Shown here in pieces: positions 7,259-16,597 of a stretch of 64,000 nt of DNA (its first letter is position 1; every line of letters begins with the position of its first letter). The position numbers were made by a program, and so were the translations under genes. The DNA comes from Pseudomonas nitroreducens TX1. Lineage in GTDB: Bacteria; Pseudomonadota; Gammaproteobacteria; Pseudomonadales; Pseudomonadaceae. The stretch covers positions 1 to 64,000 of the forward strand of contig NZ_AMZB01000088.1 of the NCBI RefSeq assembly GCF_000313755.1, read 5' to 3'. The notes under the pieces are model-generated. The model did not search any database and was not told the DNA's origin. It saw only the letters and a list, made by a program, of their open reading frames with translations.

Positions 7259-10200
7259 CTAGGTTGCGCTGCCATGCACGATGTCGGTGTTGAGGATGTC
7301 GACCCCCACCACTGTGATGGTGGTGATCTGCCCGCCGGACTCCTGGATGCTCACGATGCTGTCGGCGCCGTTGTTGTCGATGTTCTGCACGGTCGACGTG
7401 GCATCACCATTGAGGACCAGCTTGTCACGCTGGCCCGCAGTGTCGAAACCGGTGACCTGGTACTTGTTCTCGGTGCGTGCCAGGTCGACGTTGAAGGCCT
7501 CGCGGGTGCCGGTCACGCCTGCCAGTACGTAGTCAAAGGTCCCGCCGGCGGCCTTGTTGGCGAACAGGTTGGCGGTGAAGGCGCTGGTCGCGGTGTCGCC
7601 ATCGCCGTCGGTCACCGTGGCGTTGAACGACAGCTTGACGTCGCTGGCCAGATTCTCGACCTGCCGGATGAACTGGATGGTCGGGATCTTGATCATGCCC
7701 TCGGCCATGGTCAGCTGGATGGCATCGATCATCTTGCCGGCGACGGTCTGCACGGTGAAGGATTTCTGTCCGCCAGCCTCGTTCTGCAGGTTGCCCGCCA
7801 CCACCTTGATCGGCGCACCGGACGTCGTGCCGTCGTCGTAGTAGGCGACGTAGTACAGCGATTCCGAGGCTGGGTCGTAGCCGCCCACCGAGTTGTCGAT
7901 GAACACCTTCACCGAGGTCAGCAGCGTCTGCGGGTTGGCCACGAAGCTGTCGTCACCGGCGGTGATGCCGGCGCCGCTGCCCTGCAGCACGTTGTTCTTC
8001 ACGCCGATGCCGGATGTACTGACGTTGAGGGCCTTCTGGTCGTCGATGTACGACGGTAGCGGGTTGGTCTGCAACTGCGCCTCGGTCGGATCGGTTGCGC
8101 CCTGTCCTATCCCGGTCAGGATGCTGTTCGCGCCCGTCTGCGGGGCCAGAGCCTTGGCGGCGAAGAAGACGACGGCGTCAGTGCCTATGGTCAACGTCTG
8201 TACCGGGTCCGGGCCGCCGGCTCCGAGGGACCCGTTGGCGGTGCTCAGCACCAGCGTCGAACTGAAGCCCTGCACCAGGTCCAGGGTGTAGGTGCCATCG
8301 GCCAGCGCCGTCAGCGTGTAGTCGACACTGGTGTTGGCAGTGCTGGCGTTGTTGTCGAAATCACCGGTGAGAGTGCCCGCGAAGTGGTACGCACCATTGA
8401 TATCCGGCGACGGCGACGTTTCGGTGAGCGTGCCGGTCCCGGTGGTGGTCGTGCCGTTGGGTCGTACCAGGGTGAACTGTCCGTTCGCCAGGGCAATATC
8501 CAGGCCCGCTGTGCTGCTGCCGTCGGCGCCGAAGGAATGGTCCCAGTAGCCGGTCTGCGCCAGGGTACTGCCGGTGCCGACGATGTTGCCGAAGGCCAGC
8601 GACGGGCCGTCGTCGTAGAACATCAGGTTCTGTCCGATGTTCAGGGTCGCCTGGGCTGTGTCGCCATCCTTGTCGGTCGCGGTTGCAACGAGTTTCACCA
8701 GGTTGTCCGCGCTGAGGGTCCTGCTGTCGTTGGGGTCGGTGACATTCCCGTGGACCACGGCGCGCAGCTGGTCGAGCGTGACGTCACCGTTACTGGCCGC
8801 GCTGACGGTGAAGACCAGTGCGTTGCTGATCGCCGTGCGACCTTCCACCACGCCGTTGTTGAGCGACAGGTTGACCACCTGGCCGGTGGCAGTGTCGACC
8901 AGCCCGGAGGCGCCGGCAATGACGCTCAGGGCATAGCTCACCGGGGTCGCGCCGGCCCCGTCGGCGCCATAGCTGGGACTGAAGTTGGCGGCGAAGTTCT
9001 GCGTGGCGTTGGTGCTGAAGTCGCTTTCGTCCACCGTGAGGGTCGGCTCGGTGCCGGTGGTGCCGATAGTCGGCCCGTCATCCTTGAAGATCAGGTTCTG
9101 GCCGATGTTCAGCGTGGCCTGGGTGCTGTCGCCTTCCTTGTCGGTGACGGTGGCGGTCAGGGTGACCAGGCTGTCCGAACTCAGGGTGCGTGAGTCATCG
9201 GGATCGTTGGCGTTGGCGTGGACAATGGCGCGCAACTGGTCGAGGGTGACGTCGCCATTGGCGGCCACGCTGACGGTGAATACCAGGTCGTTGCTCACGG
9301 CGCAGCGGCCTTCCACCACGTTGCCGTTGAGCGAGAGGACCACCGATTGGCCGGTGGTGGTGTCGGTCAGCCCGGAGGCCCCGGAGACGCAGCCCAGGGT
9401 GTAGGTGACAGTGCCACCGCCGTCGGCGCCGAACGAGGCGGTGAAATTGGCGGCAAAGCCCTGCAGCGAGTTGGTCGTGAGATCCGACTCGTCCACCGTC
9501 ATCACCGGCTCCGTGCCAGCGGGGCTGACGGTCGGCCCGTCATCCTTGAACAGCAGGTTCTGGCCGATGTTCAGGGTGGCCCGGGCACTGTCGCCGTCGC
9601 CGTCGGTCTTGGTGGCGGTGAGCTTCACCAGGTCGTCGGAGGTGAGAGTCTTCGAGTCATCCGGATCGTTGGTATCGGGGTGGACCACGGCGCGGATCTG
9701 GTCCAGCGTGACGGTGCCGTTGGCAGCTACGCTGACGGTGAATACCAGGTCGTTGCTGACCGCTGTGCGGCCTTCCACCACGGCGCCGTTCATGGACAGG
9801 TTCACCGCTTCGCCGGTGGCTGTGTCCACCAGTCCCGAGGCGCCGGCGATCACGCTCAGCGCGTAGGTCAGGGTGCCCGCGCCGTCGGCGCCGAAGGCCG
9901 AGGTGAAGTTGGCGGCGAAGCTCTGCGAGGCGTCGGTACCGAGGACGGTTTCGTCCACCGTCAGCGTGGGTTCGGTACCGGTGGTGCTGATGCTCGGGCC
10001 GTCATCCTCGAAGATCATCTTCGAGCCGATTTCGACGGTGGCGGTGGACACCTGCAGCAACTTGAAGCCGCCGATGTCGAAGTCGGCGTGGTCATTGCCT
10101 TTGGCATCGACCGCCGCGCCGTTCTCGACGAGCACGCGGTTGTGATCCGCCGTGGTGGTGTACTCGATCTTGTATCCGGCCAGCACGCCGGTGATGGTTG

Positions 10201-11776
10201 CCACGCCGCCAGTGATGGTGATGACGATGCCCGGGTCGTTCACCGAGCCGTTGGAGTTTTCCAGCACCGCGCCGGTAGTACTGTTCAGGACGCGGACGTT
10301 GGTGATAGCGACCGTGGTGTCACCGGCATAGCCGTCGATGAAGGCGTTGCCCGCCTCGGCGGCGGTGCTGAACGCGCTGATCTTGACGATGGCGCTCTTG
10401 CCGCTCTGCAACTGCACGACGTCGAAGCTGGCGGTCTTGGCGTTGAACATCTGGGTGAAGTCGATGTTGGCTTCGACATCGGCCTCGTTCTGGTCCAGGT
10501 TGGGGATGGTCATGTCCTGTCGGGCACCGGTAACGAAGGTGAAGCGGATGCCTTCCTGCTCGACGATCATCTGGTTGTTGGTGCCGAAGGTGGTCGGGCC
10601 GCCGGCCTGGCTGGTGTTGATGGTGTCGCCGGTGGTGATGTTGGCGCCGGTGGACTGGTTGGCCGGGTCCTTGCCGGTGGCGATGATGGTCGGGTCGGTG
10701 ATGCGTATGACCCCGTTGTCATTCACCGTGGTCGGGGTCGCCGTGGTGAACATCAGGAACAGATTCTGCCCGGACGGGGCGTCGGCCAGGCTGAAGGTCA
10801 GGTCCTGGCTGGTGCCGATGTAGACCTTGTTCAGGAGGTTGAGGGCATCATCGGCATTGGTGCCGTCCGGGTGCTTGAGTGGCTGGTATTCCACGGTCCA
10901 GATCTTGCCGCCGCTGACCGGCGAGCCGGTTTCCTCGATATAAGCGGCGAACACGATGGTGCCGTTGGCGCCGCCGGCGCGCCCGAGCAGGACGTTGTTG
11001 TTGGTGGCGTCGGTGTAGAGAAGGATGTCCACCCCGGCGAGGGTGTCCAGGCCGCTGTCCAGGCCATTGAGCGGCGCGCCGCCGCTGCCGGTGAAGAGGA
11101 TGTCGGTGATTGCGCCACCTGGAGCGGCGCTGATGGTGAACGCGTTGCTGCCGGTATTTCCGGCTGCACCGGTATAGCCGCTCAGGGCGGCGCCCGACGC
11201 AGTGCCGGCACCCAGCGCTGTCAGGCGGGCGGTGAAGGCGGCGGGCAGGGAGGCGAGGAGGATGTCGTTGTCATTGGCGTCGCCCGCCGGGCTTGGGGTT
11301 GCCGTGGCGTTCTGCAGGCCGGCGGTTTCGTCCAGCGAGACGGTCACGCCGGTGGCCGATACGATGGGGCCGGCGTCAGTAAAGGTGGCGGTCGCCGTGG
11401 CGCCGTCACTGGAAGCGGAGAGCAGGAATCGCGCCCCGGCCGAGTCGTCCGGGTCGACGTACCAGGAAGTGGTCACGCTGCCGTTGACCAGGCCGTCCAG
11501 GTCGCCGGCGCCGCCGTCGGTCACGTACCAGGGGGCGTGGCCGGCACCGGCGCTGGTGTTGAGCACGTCGTCCGGCGTGCCCCAGACGCCGTCGGCGCCC
11601 GGGCCGGTGGCGTGGTCCACCTCGATCTTCACGGTGCTGCCGGCGGTGAAGCCGCTGGCGGTAATGATGGCGGTACTGCCGGGCGCGTAATCGTTCTGGT
11701 CGGTGGCCACGGAAGGAGCGGTGCTGTCATCTGCGGTGGGGCGCGTTGGCGACGCAATCTTCTTATGGATGGTCAT
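7259..11776 (-). CDS. Large secreted repeat protein (DUF5801/VCBS-like), probable type I secretion substrate or adhesin
   Basis: This 1505-aa acidic Asp/Thr/Gly-rich protein has no Sec signal peptide. The N-terminal ~130 residues resemble the DYxPGSTAxIxASGF module of large surface proteins. A middle region (about 130-585) is followed by tandem modules of about 154 aa opening with F(E/K)DDGP near residues 589, 742 and 896, with a divergent copy (FYDDGPS) near 1052. The C-terminal ~100 residues are small-residue-rich and end in GVDILNTDIVHGSAT, as expected for an uncleaved C-terminal export signal. No RTX nonapeptide GGxGxD array and no LapG-type cleavage motif are visible. A Shine-Dalgarno GGGAGA precedes the ATG. 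It lies next to a complete exporter whose substrate it probably is. Confidence 0.8.
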   Translation of the reverse strand: MTIHKKIASPTRPTADDSTAPSVATDQNDYAPGSTAIITASGFTAGSTVKIEVDHATGPGADGVWGTPDDVLNTSAGAGHAPWYVTDGGAGDLDGLVNGSVTTSWYVDPDDSAGARFLLSASSDGATATATFTDAGPIVSATGVTVSLDETAGLQNATATPSPAGDANDNDILLASLPAAFTARLTALGAGTASGAALSGYTGAAGNTGSNAFTISAAPGGAITDILFTGSGGAPLNGLDSGLDTLAGVDILLYTDATNNNVLLGRAGGANGTIVFAAYIEETGSPVSGGKIWTVEYQPLKHPDGTNADDALNLLNKVYIGTSQDLTFSLADAPSGQNLFLMFTTATPTTVNDNGVIRITDPTIIATGKDPANQSTGANITTGDTINTSQAGGPTTFGTNNQMIVEQEGIRFTFVTGARQDMTIPNLDQNEADVEANIDFTQMFNAKTASFDVVQLQSGKSAIVKISAFSTAAEAGNAFIDGYAGDTTVAITNVRVLNSTTGAVLENSNGSVNDPGIVITITGGVATITGVLAGYKIEYTTTADHNRVLVENGAAVDAKGNDHADFDIGGFKLLQVSTATVEIGSKMIFEDDGPSISTTGTEPTLTVDETVLGTDASQSFAANFTSAFGADGAGTLTYALSVIAGASGLVDTATGEAVNLSMNGAVVEGRTAVSNDLVFTVSVAANGTVTLDQIRAVVHPDTNDPDDSKTLTSDDLVKLTATKTDGDGDSARATLNIGQNLLFKDDGPTVSPAGTEPVMTVDESDLTTNSLQGFAANFTASFGADGGGTVTYTLGCVSGASGLTDTTTGQSVVLSLNGNVVEGRCAVSNDLVFTVSVAANGDVTLDQLRAIVHANANDPDDSRTLSSDSLVTLTATVTDKEGDSTQATLNIGQNLIFKDDGPTIGTTGTEPTLTVDESDFSTNATQNFAANFSPSYGADGAGATPVSYALSVIAGASGLVDTATGQVVNLSLNNGVVEGRTAISNALVFTVSAASNGDVTLDQLRAVVHGNVTDPNDSRTLSADNLVKLVATATDKDGDTAQATLNIGQNLMFYDDGPSLAFGNIVGTGSTLAQTGYWDHSFGADGSSTAGLDIALANGQFTLVRPNGTTTTGTGTLTETSPSPDINGAYHFAGTLTGDFDNNASTANTSVDYTLTALADGTYTLDLVQGFSSTLVLSTANGSLGAGGPDPVQTLTIGTDAVVFFAAKALAPQTGANSILTGIGQGATDPTEAQLQTNPLPSYIDDQKALNVSTSGIGVKNNVLQGSGAGITAGDDSFVANPQTLLTSVKVFIDNSVGGYDPASESLYYVAYYDDGTTSGAPIKVVAGNLQNEAGGQKSFTVQTVAGKMIDAIQLTMAEGMIKIPTIQFIRQVENLASDVKLSFNATVTDGDGDTATSAFTANLFANKAAGGTFDYVLAGVTGTREAFNVDLARTENKYQVTGFDTAGQRDKLVLNGDATSTVQNIDNNGADSIVSIQESGGQITTITVVGVDILNTDIVHGSAT
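8600..10015 (-). repeat. About 462-bp tandem coding repeats inside the large secreted protein
   Basis: Three consecutive modules of about 462 bp (154 codons) and the start of a fourth, each beginning with a DDGP motif. The coding strand reads FEDDGPSIS near 10010, FKDDGPTVS near 9550, FKDDGPTIG near 9088 and FYDDGPS near 8620. Within each module TVDE, GASGL(V/T)DT and NIGQNL recur in the same order. Near-identical modules make copy-number change by recombination likely. Confidence 0.85.
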
Positions 11777-12025
11777 GATGTTCTCCCGAGCATTTCCATG
11801 CGTGGTGGCCAGACCTCGACTGCTGGCCTTTTACTGCTACATGCCACGACTATGGGGACGCACCGGGGAATTCGCATCGGCCGATACTCCCAGGCAAGGT
11901 GGGAGTTTCGGACTAGGCAGGCCAGGCAGCGCAGGCGCCGGGTGGTTGCAGCGCTGCGCTTGCGGACGAGAGGCAGAAGCGTCGTTTTTCGACGAATCGT
12001 GGGTAAAAGCTGGCGATTGTCCACG

Positions 12026-12053
12026 AAAAAGCCCGCATCATGCGGGCTTCTTT
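12026..12053 (-). terminator. Terminator downstream of the 136-aa conserved gene
   Basis: The palindrome GCCCGCA-TCA-TGCGGGC is followed on the - strand by five T. It lies 16-40 nt past the stop codon of the neighbouring - strand gene. It also separates that gene from the promoter region of the large repeat protein. Confidence 0.75.
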
Positions 12054-12068
12054 GGTTCTGCTCGAGGC

Positions 12069-12479
12069 TCAGTGCTTCGCTGTGTCTTCCGGCAGGGCAA
12101 GCAGTTGCTTTTCACGGTTCCAGTCGAAGGGCTCGCCGTTTTCTTCGGCCTCGAAGCGACGCTCGTCGAGCTGCTGGTACATCTGCAGTTCTTCGTCGGG
12201 CATGTAGTGCAGGCAGTCGCCGCCGAAGAACCACAGCAGGTCGCGCGGGATCAGGTGGGCGATCTGCGGATAGCGGTGGAAAATCTGACTGATCAGGTCC
12301 TGGCCCAGATATTGGGCGCCTTCCGGGTCGCGCGGCAGTTCCACCAGCAACTCGTCGAAGCGCTCGAGGAACAGGCCGTGGTTGTCCTCGGGAACCTGCT
12401 CGGCTTCGCCCAGGGCGCCAAGGATCATGCGCAGGTGGTTGAGCAGGGCGATGTGGTGGTCGAGATAGGCGCTGGCCAT
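12069..12479 (-). CDS. Conserved Pseudomonas protein of unknown function (PA2817-like)
   Basis: This 136-aa soluble, acidic protein has no signal peptide or membrane segment. The translation is rich in aromatic and acidic residues (RDLLWFFGGDCLHYMPDEE), and I know of no assigned catalytic motif. Position beside tRNA-Gly and upstream of the FadE gene matches the place of PAO1 PA2817 as I remember it, which supports a real conserved gene. Function unknown. Confidence 0.8.
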   Translation of the reverse strand: MASAYLDHHIALLNHLRMILGALGEAEQVPEDNHGLFLERFDELLVELPRDPEGAQYLGQDLISQIFHRYPQIAHLIPRDLLWFFGGDCLHYMPDEELQMYQQLDERRFEAEENGEPFDWNREKQLLALPEDTAKH

Positions 12480-12551
12480 GGGATTCCTCTGGAGCTGTGT
12501 ACAAACGGCCGGGGAGTATATCGGGTTTCGCCGCCGCTGCCGTCGGGACGA

Positions 12552-12965
12552 TCAACGGAGCGGGCGCATCTGGATCTGCCGGCGCTGGTTGTCGATCTGC
12601 TGGCGCTGCTGGTCGAGGATGCGCTGCTGCTGTTGCAACTGTTGTTGCTGCAGGTCGTTCTTCTGCCGCTGGATCATCTGGTCGCTCTGCCGGCGCTGTT
12701 CGTTCCAGCGCTGCTGGTTATCCTGCTGGCGCTGCAGGTCCTGCTGCTGCCGCTGCAGGCGCTGGTCTTCGTAATTCAGGCGCTGGCTGTCCAGCTGGTT
12801 CTGTCGCAACTGTTGCTGGCGGCGCAGACTGTCCTGCTGTTGCTGGACAGGGTCGATGACCGGGCTCGGCGCTGGCGCCGGGCGTGGCCGGCTGGGGTAG
12901 AGCCAGGGGTCGGCCTGGGCGCTGCCGGCCAGCAGCACGAGCAGCAAGAGGAGGGATCGACGCAT
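12552..12965 (-). CDS. Exported glutamine/arginine-rich coiled-coil protein
   Basis: This 137-aa protein has an N-terminal signal peptide (MRRSLLLLLVLLAGSAQA, cleavage near residue 18) and a short Pro-rich linker. About 95 residues of almost pure Gln/Arg/Leu/Asn/Asp heptad-like sequence follow (such as RQQQDLQRQQDNQQR), and the protein ends in PLR. The composition predicts a long, highly polar coiled coil in the periplasm. I set the start at the ATG giving the signal peptide; the open frame extends further upstream without one. No enzymatic domain is seen. A coding role is supported by the clean signal peptide, but low complexity makes homology assignment unreliable. Confidence 0.75.
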   Translation of the reverse strand: MRRSLLLLLVLLAGSAQADPWLYPSRPRPAPAPSPVIDPVQQQQDSLRRQQQLRQNQLDSQRLNYEDQRLQRQQQDLQRQQDNQQRWNEQRRQSDQMIQRQKNDLQQQQLQQQQRILDQQRQQIDNQRRQIQMRPLR

Positions 12966-13037
12966 CGGCGGTTCTCCATGAAGGGTATGCCTTGAGTGTG
13001 CACCCGATAGTCCGGATCGGCATTGCTGTGCGTCGGA

Positions 13038-13065
13038 GAAAAAAGAGGCGCCCGAAGGCGCCCCG
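13038..13065 (-). terminator. Terminator of the FadE gene
   Basis: Stem GGCGCC/GGCGCC closes on CGAA/TTCG. Read on the - strand it ends in a run of six T, 17-45 nt beyond the acyl-CoA dehydrogenase stop codon. Confidence 0.8.
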
Positions 13066-13081
13066 TGCGTGAAAATCGCAG

Positions 13082-15517
13082 TCACTCGGCCTTGCCGGCC
13101 AGTTCTTCCTTGGAGAAATCATCCACGTCGATCACCGCGCGGCGGGCGCTTTCGGCGGCGTGCAGGGTTTCCGCTTCCGCGTCCTCCAGCACGCCTGCGT
13201 CACGCGCAGCGTCGATAGGCGACTGCCCCGGTTTGGGAGTGACGCCATGCTCCTTGAGCGCCTTGTGCAGTTTCTTCTGCAGAGGCGCGGCGGCAGCGAG
13301 TTGGTCGTAGGCGAAGGTGAGCTTGGCGACGGGATCGTCTGCGCCGGTGGGCAGGTGCGCGCCGGCGAGGATCGCCTGCAACGCCGGGTCGCTGAGCGGG
13401 CGGCCGAGGATGTCGGCGATCTGCGCATCCAGCGCATCGCTCGGGCCACGATGGCGACGACCCAGCGGCAGCACCAGCACACGCAGCAGGCAGCCGAAGG
13501 CTCGGTTGGGGAAGTTGTCGATCAGGTCGGCCAGCGCGGCTTCGGCTTTCTCGAGGTTTTCCTCCATGGCCCAGTGCAGCAGCGGATGCAGGTAGTCCGG
13601 GTTGTCCAGGTCGTGGTAGCGCTTGAGTGCGGCGGAGCCCAGGTAGAGGTGGCTCAGCGCATCGCCCAGGCGCGCGGAGAGGCGCTCGCGGCGCTTCAGC
13701 TCGCCGCCGAGCATCATCATGCTGAAATCGGCGAGCAGCGCGAAAGATGCGGCGAGGCGGTTCAGCGCACGGTAGTACGGGCGGCTGACGCGGTCGCCCG
13801 GCACCTGGTCGAAGCTGCCGAAGCCCAGGCCCAGCAGCAGGCTGCTGGCGGCGTTGCTGACGGCGAAGCCGATGTGGCTCAGCAGCAGTTCGTCGAACTC
13901 GCGCTCGGCCTGGTCCTGGTCCTCGCGGCGGGCCAGTTCCATCTCCTTGAGCACATACGGATGGCAGCGGATGGCGCCCTGGCCGAAGATCATCAGGTTG
14001 CGCGAGAGGATGTTGGCGCCCTCGACAGTGATGAAGATCGGCGCGGCCTGCCAGGAACGGCCCAGGTAGTTGTTGGGCCCGAGGATGATGCCCTTGCCGC
14101 CGTGGATATCCATGGCGTGGGCGATGCACTCGCGGCCGCGTTCGGTGAGGTGGTACTTGAGGATGGCCGACAGCACCGAGGGCTTTTCGCCCAGGTCCAC
14201 CGCGTTGGCGGTGAGGATGCGCGCGCTGTCCATCATCCAGGCGTTGCCGCCGATGCGGGCGAGGGCTTCCTGGATACCTTCGAAGGCCGACAGCGGCACG
14301 TTGAACTGCTCGCGCACCTGGGCGTAGCGGCCGCTGACGTAGCTGCCGGCCTTGGCGGCGCTGGTGCCCACCGCCGGCAGCGAGATCGAGCGGCCCACCG
14401 ACAGGCAGTTCATCAGCATCATCCAGCCTTTGCCGATCATTTGCTGGCCACCGATGATGTAGTCCAGCGGCACGAACACGTCCTTGCCGGAGTTGGGGCC
14501 GTTCATGAAGGCGGCGCCCAGCGGCACGTGGCGACGGCCGATCTGCACGCCGGGGGTGGCGGTGGGGATCAGCGCCAGGGTGATGCCCAGGTCTTCTTCC
14601 TCGCCCAGCAGATGGTCCGGGTCATGGCACTTGAAGGCCAGGCCGAGGAGGGTGGCCACCGGGCCGAGGGTGATGTAGCGCTTCTCCCAGGTCAGGCGCA
14701 GGCCGATGACTTCCTCGCCTTCCCACTGGCCCCTGCAGACCACGCCGACGTCGGTCATGCCGCCGGCATCGGAGCCGGCCTGCGGGCTGGTCAGGGCGAA
14801 GCAGGGGATCTCGTCGCCGCTGGCCAGGCGCGGCAGGTAGCGCTGGCGCTGGGCATCGGTGCCGTAGTGCAGCAGGAGTTCGGCGGGGCCGAGGGAGTTG
14901 GGCACCATCACGGTGGAGGCGAGGTCGCCGCTGCGGGTGGCGAGCTTCATCACCACCTGCGAGTGGGCGAAGGCGGAGAAGCCCTTGCCGCCGTATTCCT
15001 TCGGGATGATCAGGCCGAAGAAGCCCTGGTTCTTGATGAACGCCCAGGCCTGGGGCGGCAGGTCCATGTCCTTGCCGACCTGGTAGTCGTCGATCATTGC
15101 GCAGAGCTGCTCGGTGGGGCCGTCGACGAAGGCCTGCTCCTCTTCCGTCAGTTGCGCGCGGGGATAGGCCAGCAGGGTGTGCCAGTCCGGGCGGCCGCTG
15201 AACAGCTGGCCGTCCCACCAGACGGTGCCGGCCTCGATCGCTTCGCGTTCGGTCTCGGACATTGGCGGCAAAGTCTTCTTGAACCAGGCGAACAACCGCG
15301 AGGTGAACAGGCTGCGGCGCAGGTCGGTGGCAAGGATGGTTACTGCGACCATGGCCCAGAGCAGCCACAGCAGCACCATCCAGCCATGAGCGTGGCTGAA
15401 CAGGCTCATCAGTGCGAGGTACACGGCGACGATGCCGAGTGCCTTCAGGGGCGCGGCGCGGCGGTGCGCGAGCCAGGCGACGCCAAGGATCAGGACGAGT
15501 AACCAGACGAGCAACAT
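13082..15517 (-). CDS. fadE: Acyl-CoA dehydrogenase, FadE/YafH family
   Basis: This 811-aa protein has the long FadE architecture. Two hydrophobic segments occupy the first ~60 residues (MLLVWLLVLILGVAWLA), followed by the acyl-CoA dehydrogenase core (IIPKEYGGKGFSAFAHS, FALTSPQAGSDAGG, AYAQVREQFNVPLSAFEGIQ-type helices) and a C-terminal DUF1974-type extension. It catalyses the first, FAD-dependent step of fatty-acid beta-oxidation at the inner membrane. I start at the ATG preceded by GGAGGAAT with 4-nt spacing, not the longer open frame. It is probably a single-gene transcript, with its own terminator downstream and a divergent neighbour. Homologue of PAO1 PA2815 by length and neighbours. Confidence 0.93.
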   Translation of the reverse strand: MLLVWLLVLILGVAWLAHRRAAPLKALGIVAVYLALMSLFSHAHGWMVLLWLLWAMVAVTILATDLRRSLFTSRLFAWFKKTLPPMSETEREAIEAGTVWWDGQLFSGRPDWHTLLAYPRAQLTEEEQAFVDGPTEQLCAMIDDYQVGKDMDLPPQAWAFIKNQGFFGLIIPKEYGGKGFSAFAHSQVVMKLATRSGDLASTVMVPNSLGPAELLLHYGTDAQRQRYLPRLASGDEIPCFALTSPQAGSDAGGMTDVGVVCRGQWEGEEVIGLRLTWEKRYITLGPVATLLGLAFKCHDPDHLLGEEEDLGITLALIPTATPGVQIGRRHVPLGAAFMNGPNSGKDVFVPLDYIIGGQQMIGKGWMMLMNCLSVGRSISLPAVGTSAAKAGSYVSGRYAQVREQFNVPLSAFEGIQEALARIGGNAWMMDSARILTANAVDLGEKPSVLSAILKYHLTERGRECIAHAMDIHGGKGIILGPNNYLGRSWQAAPIFITVEGANILSRNLMIFGQGAIRCHPYVLKEMELARREDQDQAEREFDELLLSHIGFAVSNAASSLLLGLGFGSFDQVPGDRVSRPYYRALNRLAASFALLADFSMMMLGGELKRRERLSARLGDALSHLYLGSAALKRYHDLDNPDYLHPLLHWAMEENLEKAEAALADLIDNFPNRAFGCLLRVLVLPLGRRHRGPSDALDAQIADILGRPLSDPALQAILAGAHLPTGADDPVAKLTFAYDQLAAAAPLQKKLHKALKEHGVTPKPGQSPIDAARDAGVLEDAEAETLHAAESARRAVIDVDDFSKEELAGKAE

Positions 15518-15765
15518 GCGGATTCCTCCATGACAGTCCACCCCGGCGACAGCAGGCCGCGGCGGGCTTGGTGACGAAAGTGCGCGGGCACAGCGGTGGG
15601 CATCGCCGATCAGGCTCCCACTCCATCATGCATCGCAAGCTTAGCTGGCCGGACAGGACCGATGGCCGCATGGCCGGACAGCTTGGCCGGATCGCCTTGT
15701 CGGGCAGGCGACGCCGCTGGTTAGACTGTTGACGCCATCAAGGACGAAACCCCGGAGACAGCGCC

Positions 15766-16425
15766 ATGCAGCAATACCTCAAGCCCAGCCGGTTCGTTGA
15801 TAGTGACCACCCGGGGGTAATCGAGTTCGCTCTAAATCACCGCGGTGACGGCAGTACACCGCTGGAGCAGGCGGTAGCCCTGTATTACGCCGTGCGCGAT
15901 CGGATTCGCTACAACCCCTACGTGTTCAGCCCCGACCCGCAGACGCTCAAGGCGAGCCATGCGCTAGAGGCCGGGCAGTCCTACTGCGTGCCCAAGGCCA
16001 CGCTGCTGGCGGCCTGCGCCCGGCATTGCGGCATCCCCGCGCGCATCGGCCTGGCCGACGTGAAGAACCACCTGGCCACGCCGCGCCTGCTGGAACTGCT
16101 GCGCAGCGAGGTGTTCGCCATGCATGGTTACACCGAGTTGTTCCTCGAAGGCCGCTGGGTCAAGGCTACGCCAGCCTTCGACATCGGTCTGTGCGAAGCC
16201 TTCGGCGTGCTGCCGCTGGAGTTCGACGGGCGCAACGACAGCGTCTTCCACGCTTTCAACCGCGACGGTGAACGGCACATGGAGTACCTGCGCGACCACG
16301 GCCAGTTTCCCGATGTGCCCGAGGAGTTCTTCTTCGGTTACCTCAAACAGTGCTATCCGCACCTGTTCAACGGTGGCGCCGCTGCGCTCGCCGGCGATAT
16401 GCGTGCAGAAGCGCGCGGCGCATGA
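15766..16425 (+). CDS. Transglutaminase-like cysteine-peptidase-fold protein
   Basis: This 219-aa cytoplasmic protein has a transglutaminase-like core. The probable triad is Cys in GQSYCVPKATLLAA (about 71), His in MHGYTELFLEG (about 123) and Asp in TPAFDIGLCEAF (about 142). The family includes peptidases and amidases acting on peptide or isopeptide bonds; the substrate is unknown. It stands alone between divergent FadE and a GST gene on the same strand 172 bp downstream. No signal peptide. All three catalytic positions are present, so an active enzyme is expected. Confidence 0.8.
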   Translation: MQQYLKPSRFVDSDHPGVIEFALNHRGDGSTPLEQAVALYYAVRDRIRYNPYVFSPDPQTLKASHALEAGQSYCVPKATLLAACARHCGIPARIGLADVKNHLATPRLLELLRSEVFAMHGYTELFLEGRWVKATPAFDIGLCEAFGVLPLEFDGRNDSVFHAFNRDGERHMEYLRDHGQFPDVPEEFFFGYLKQCYPHLFNGGAAALAGDMRAEARGA

Positions 16426-16597
16426 ACGCTGTCGCTCCCATCAAAGCAATCGCCCATGAACGTAATCGCCCATGAACGTAATCGATAGTAACCATCAGTA
16501 CGCGAGTCTTTTTTCCTCGCGCCTTTGCCGGTAGGGTGCCGTCATCCGAAGTCGCGTCCGCCGGGCGCGATACCAACGACGACAAGAGAGGCGCAGC

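Noticed and set aside
9218-12292. 1024-codon frame on the + strand opposite the large repeat protein
   Set aside because: It is the antisense shadow of a GC-rich repeat gene. The translation is a low-complexity Gly/Val/His/Asp mix without domains, and it also runs across the regulatory gap and the next gene.
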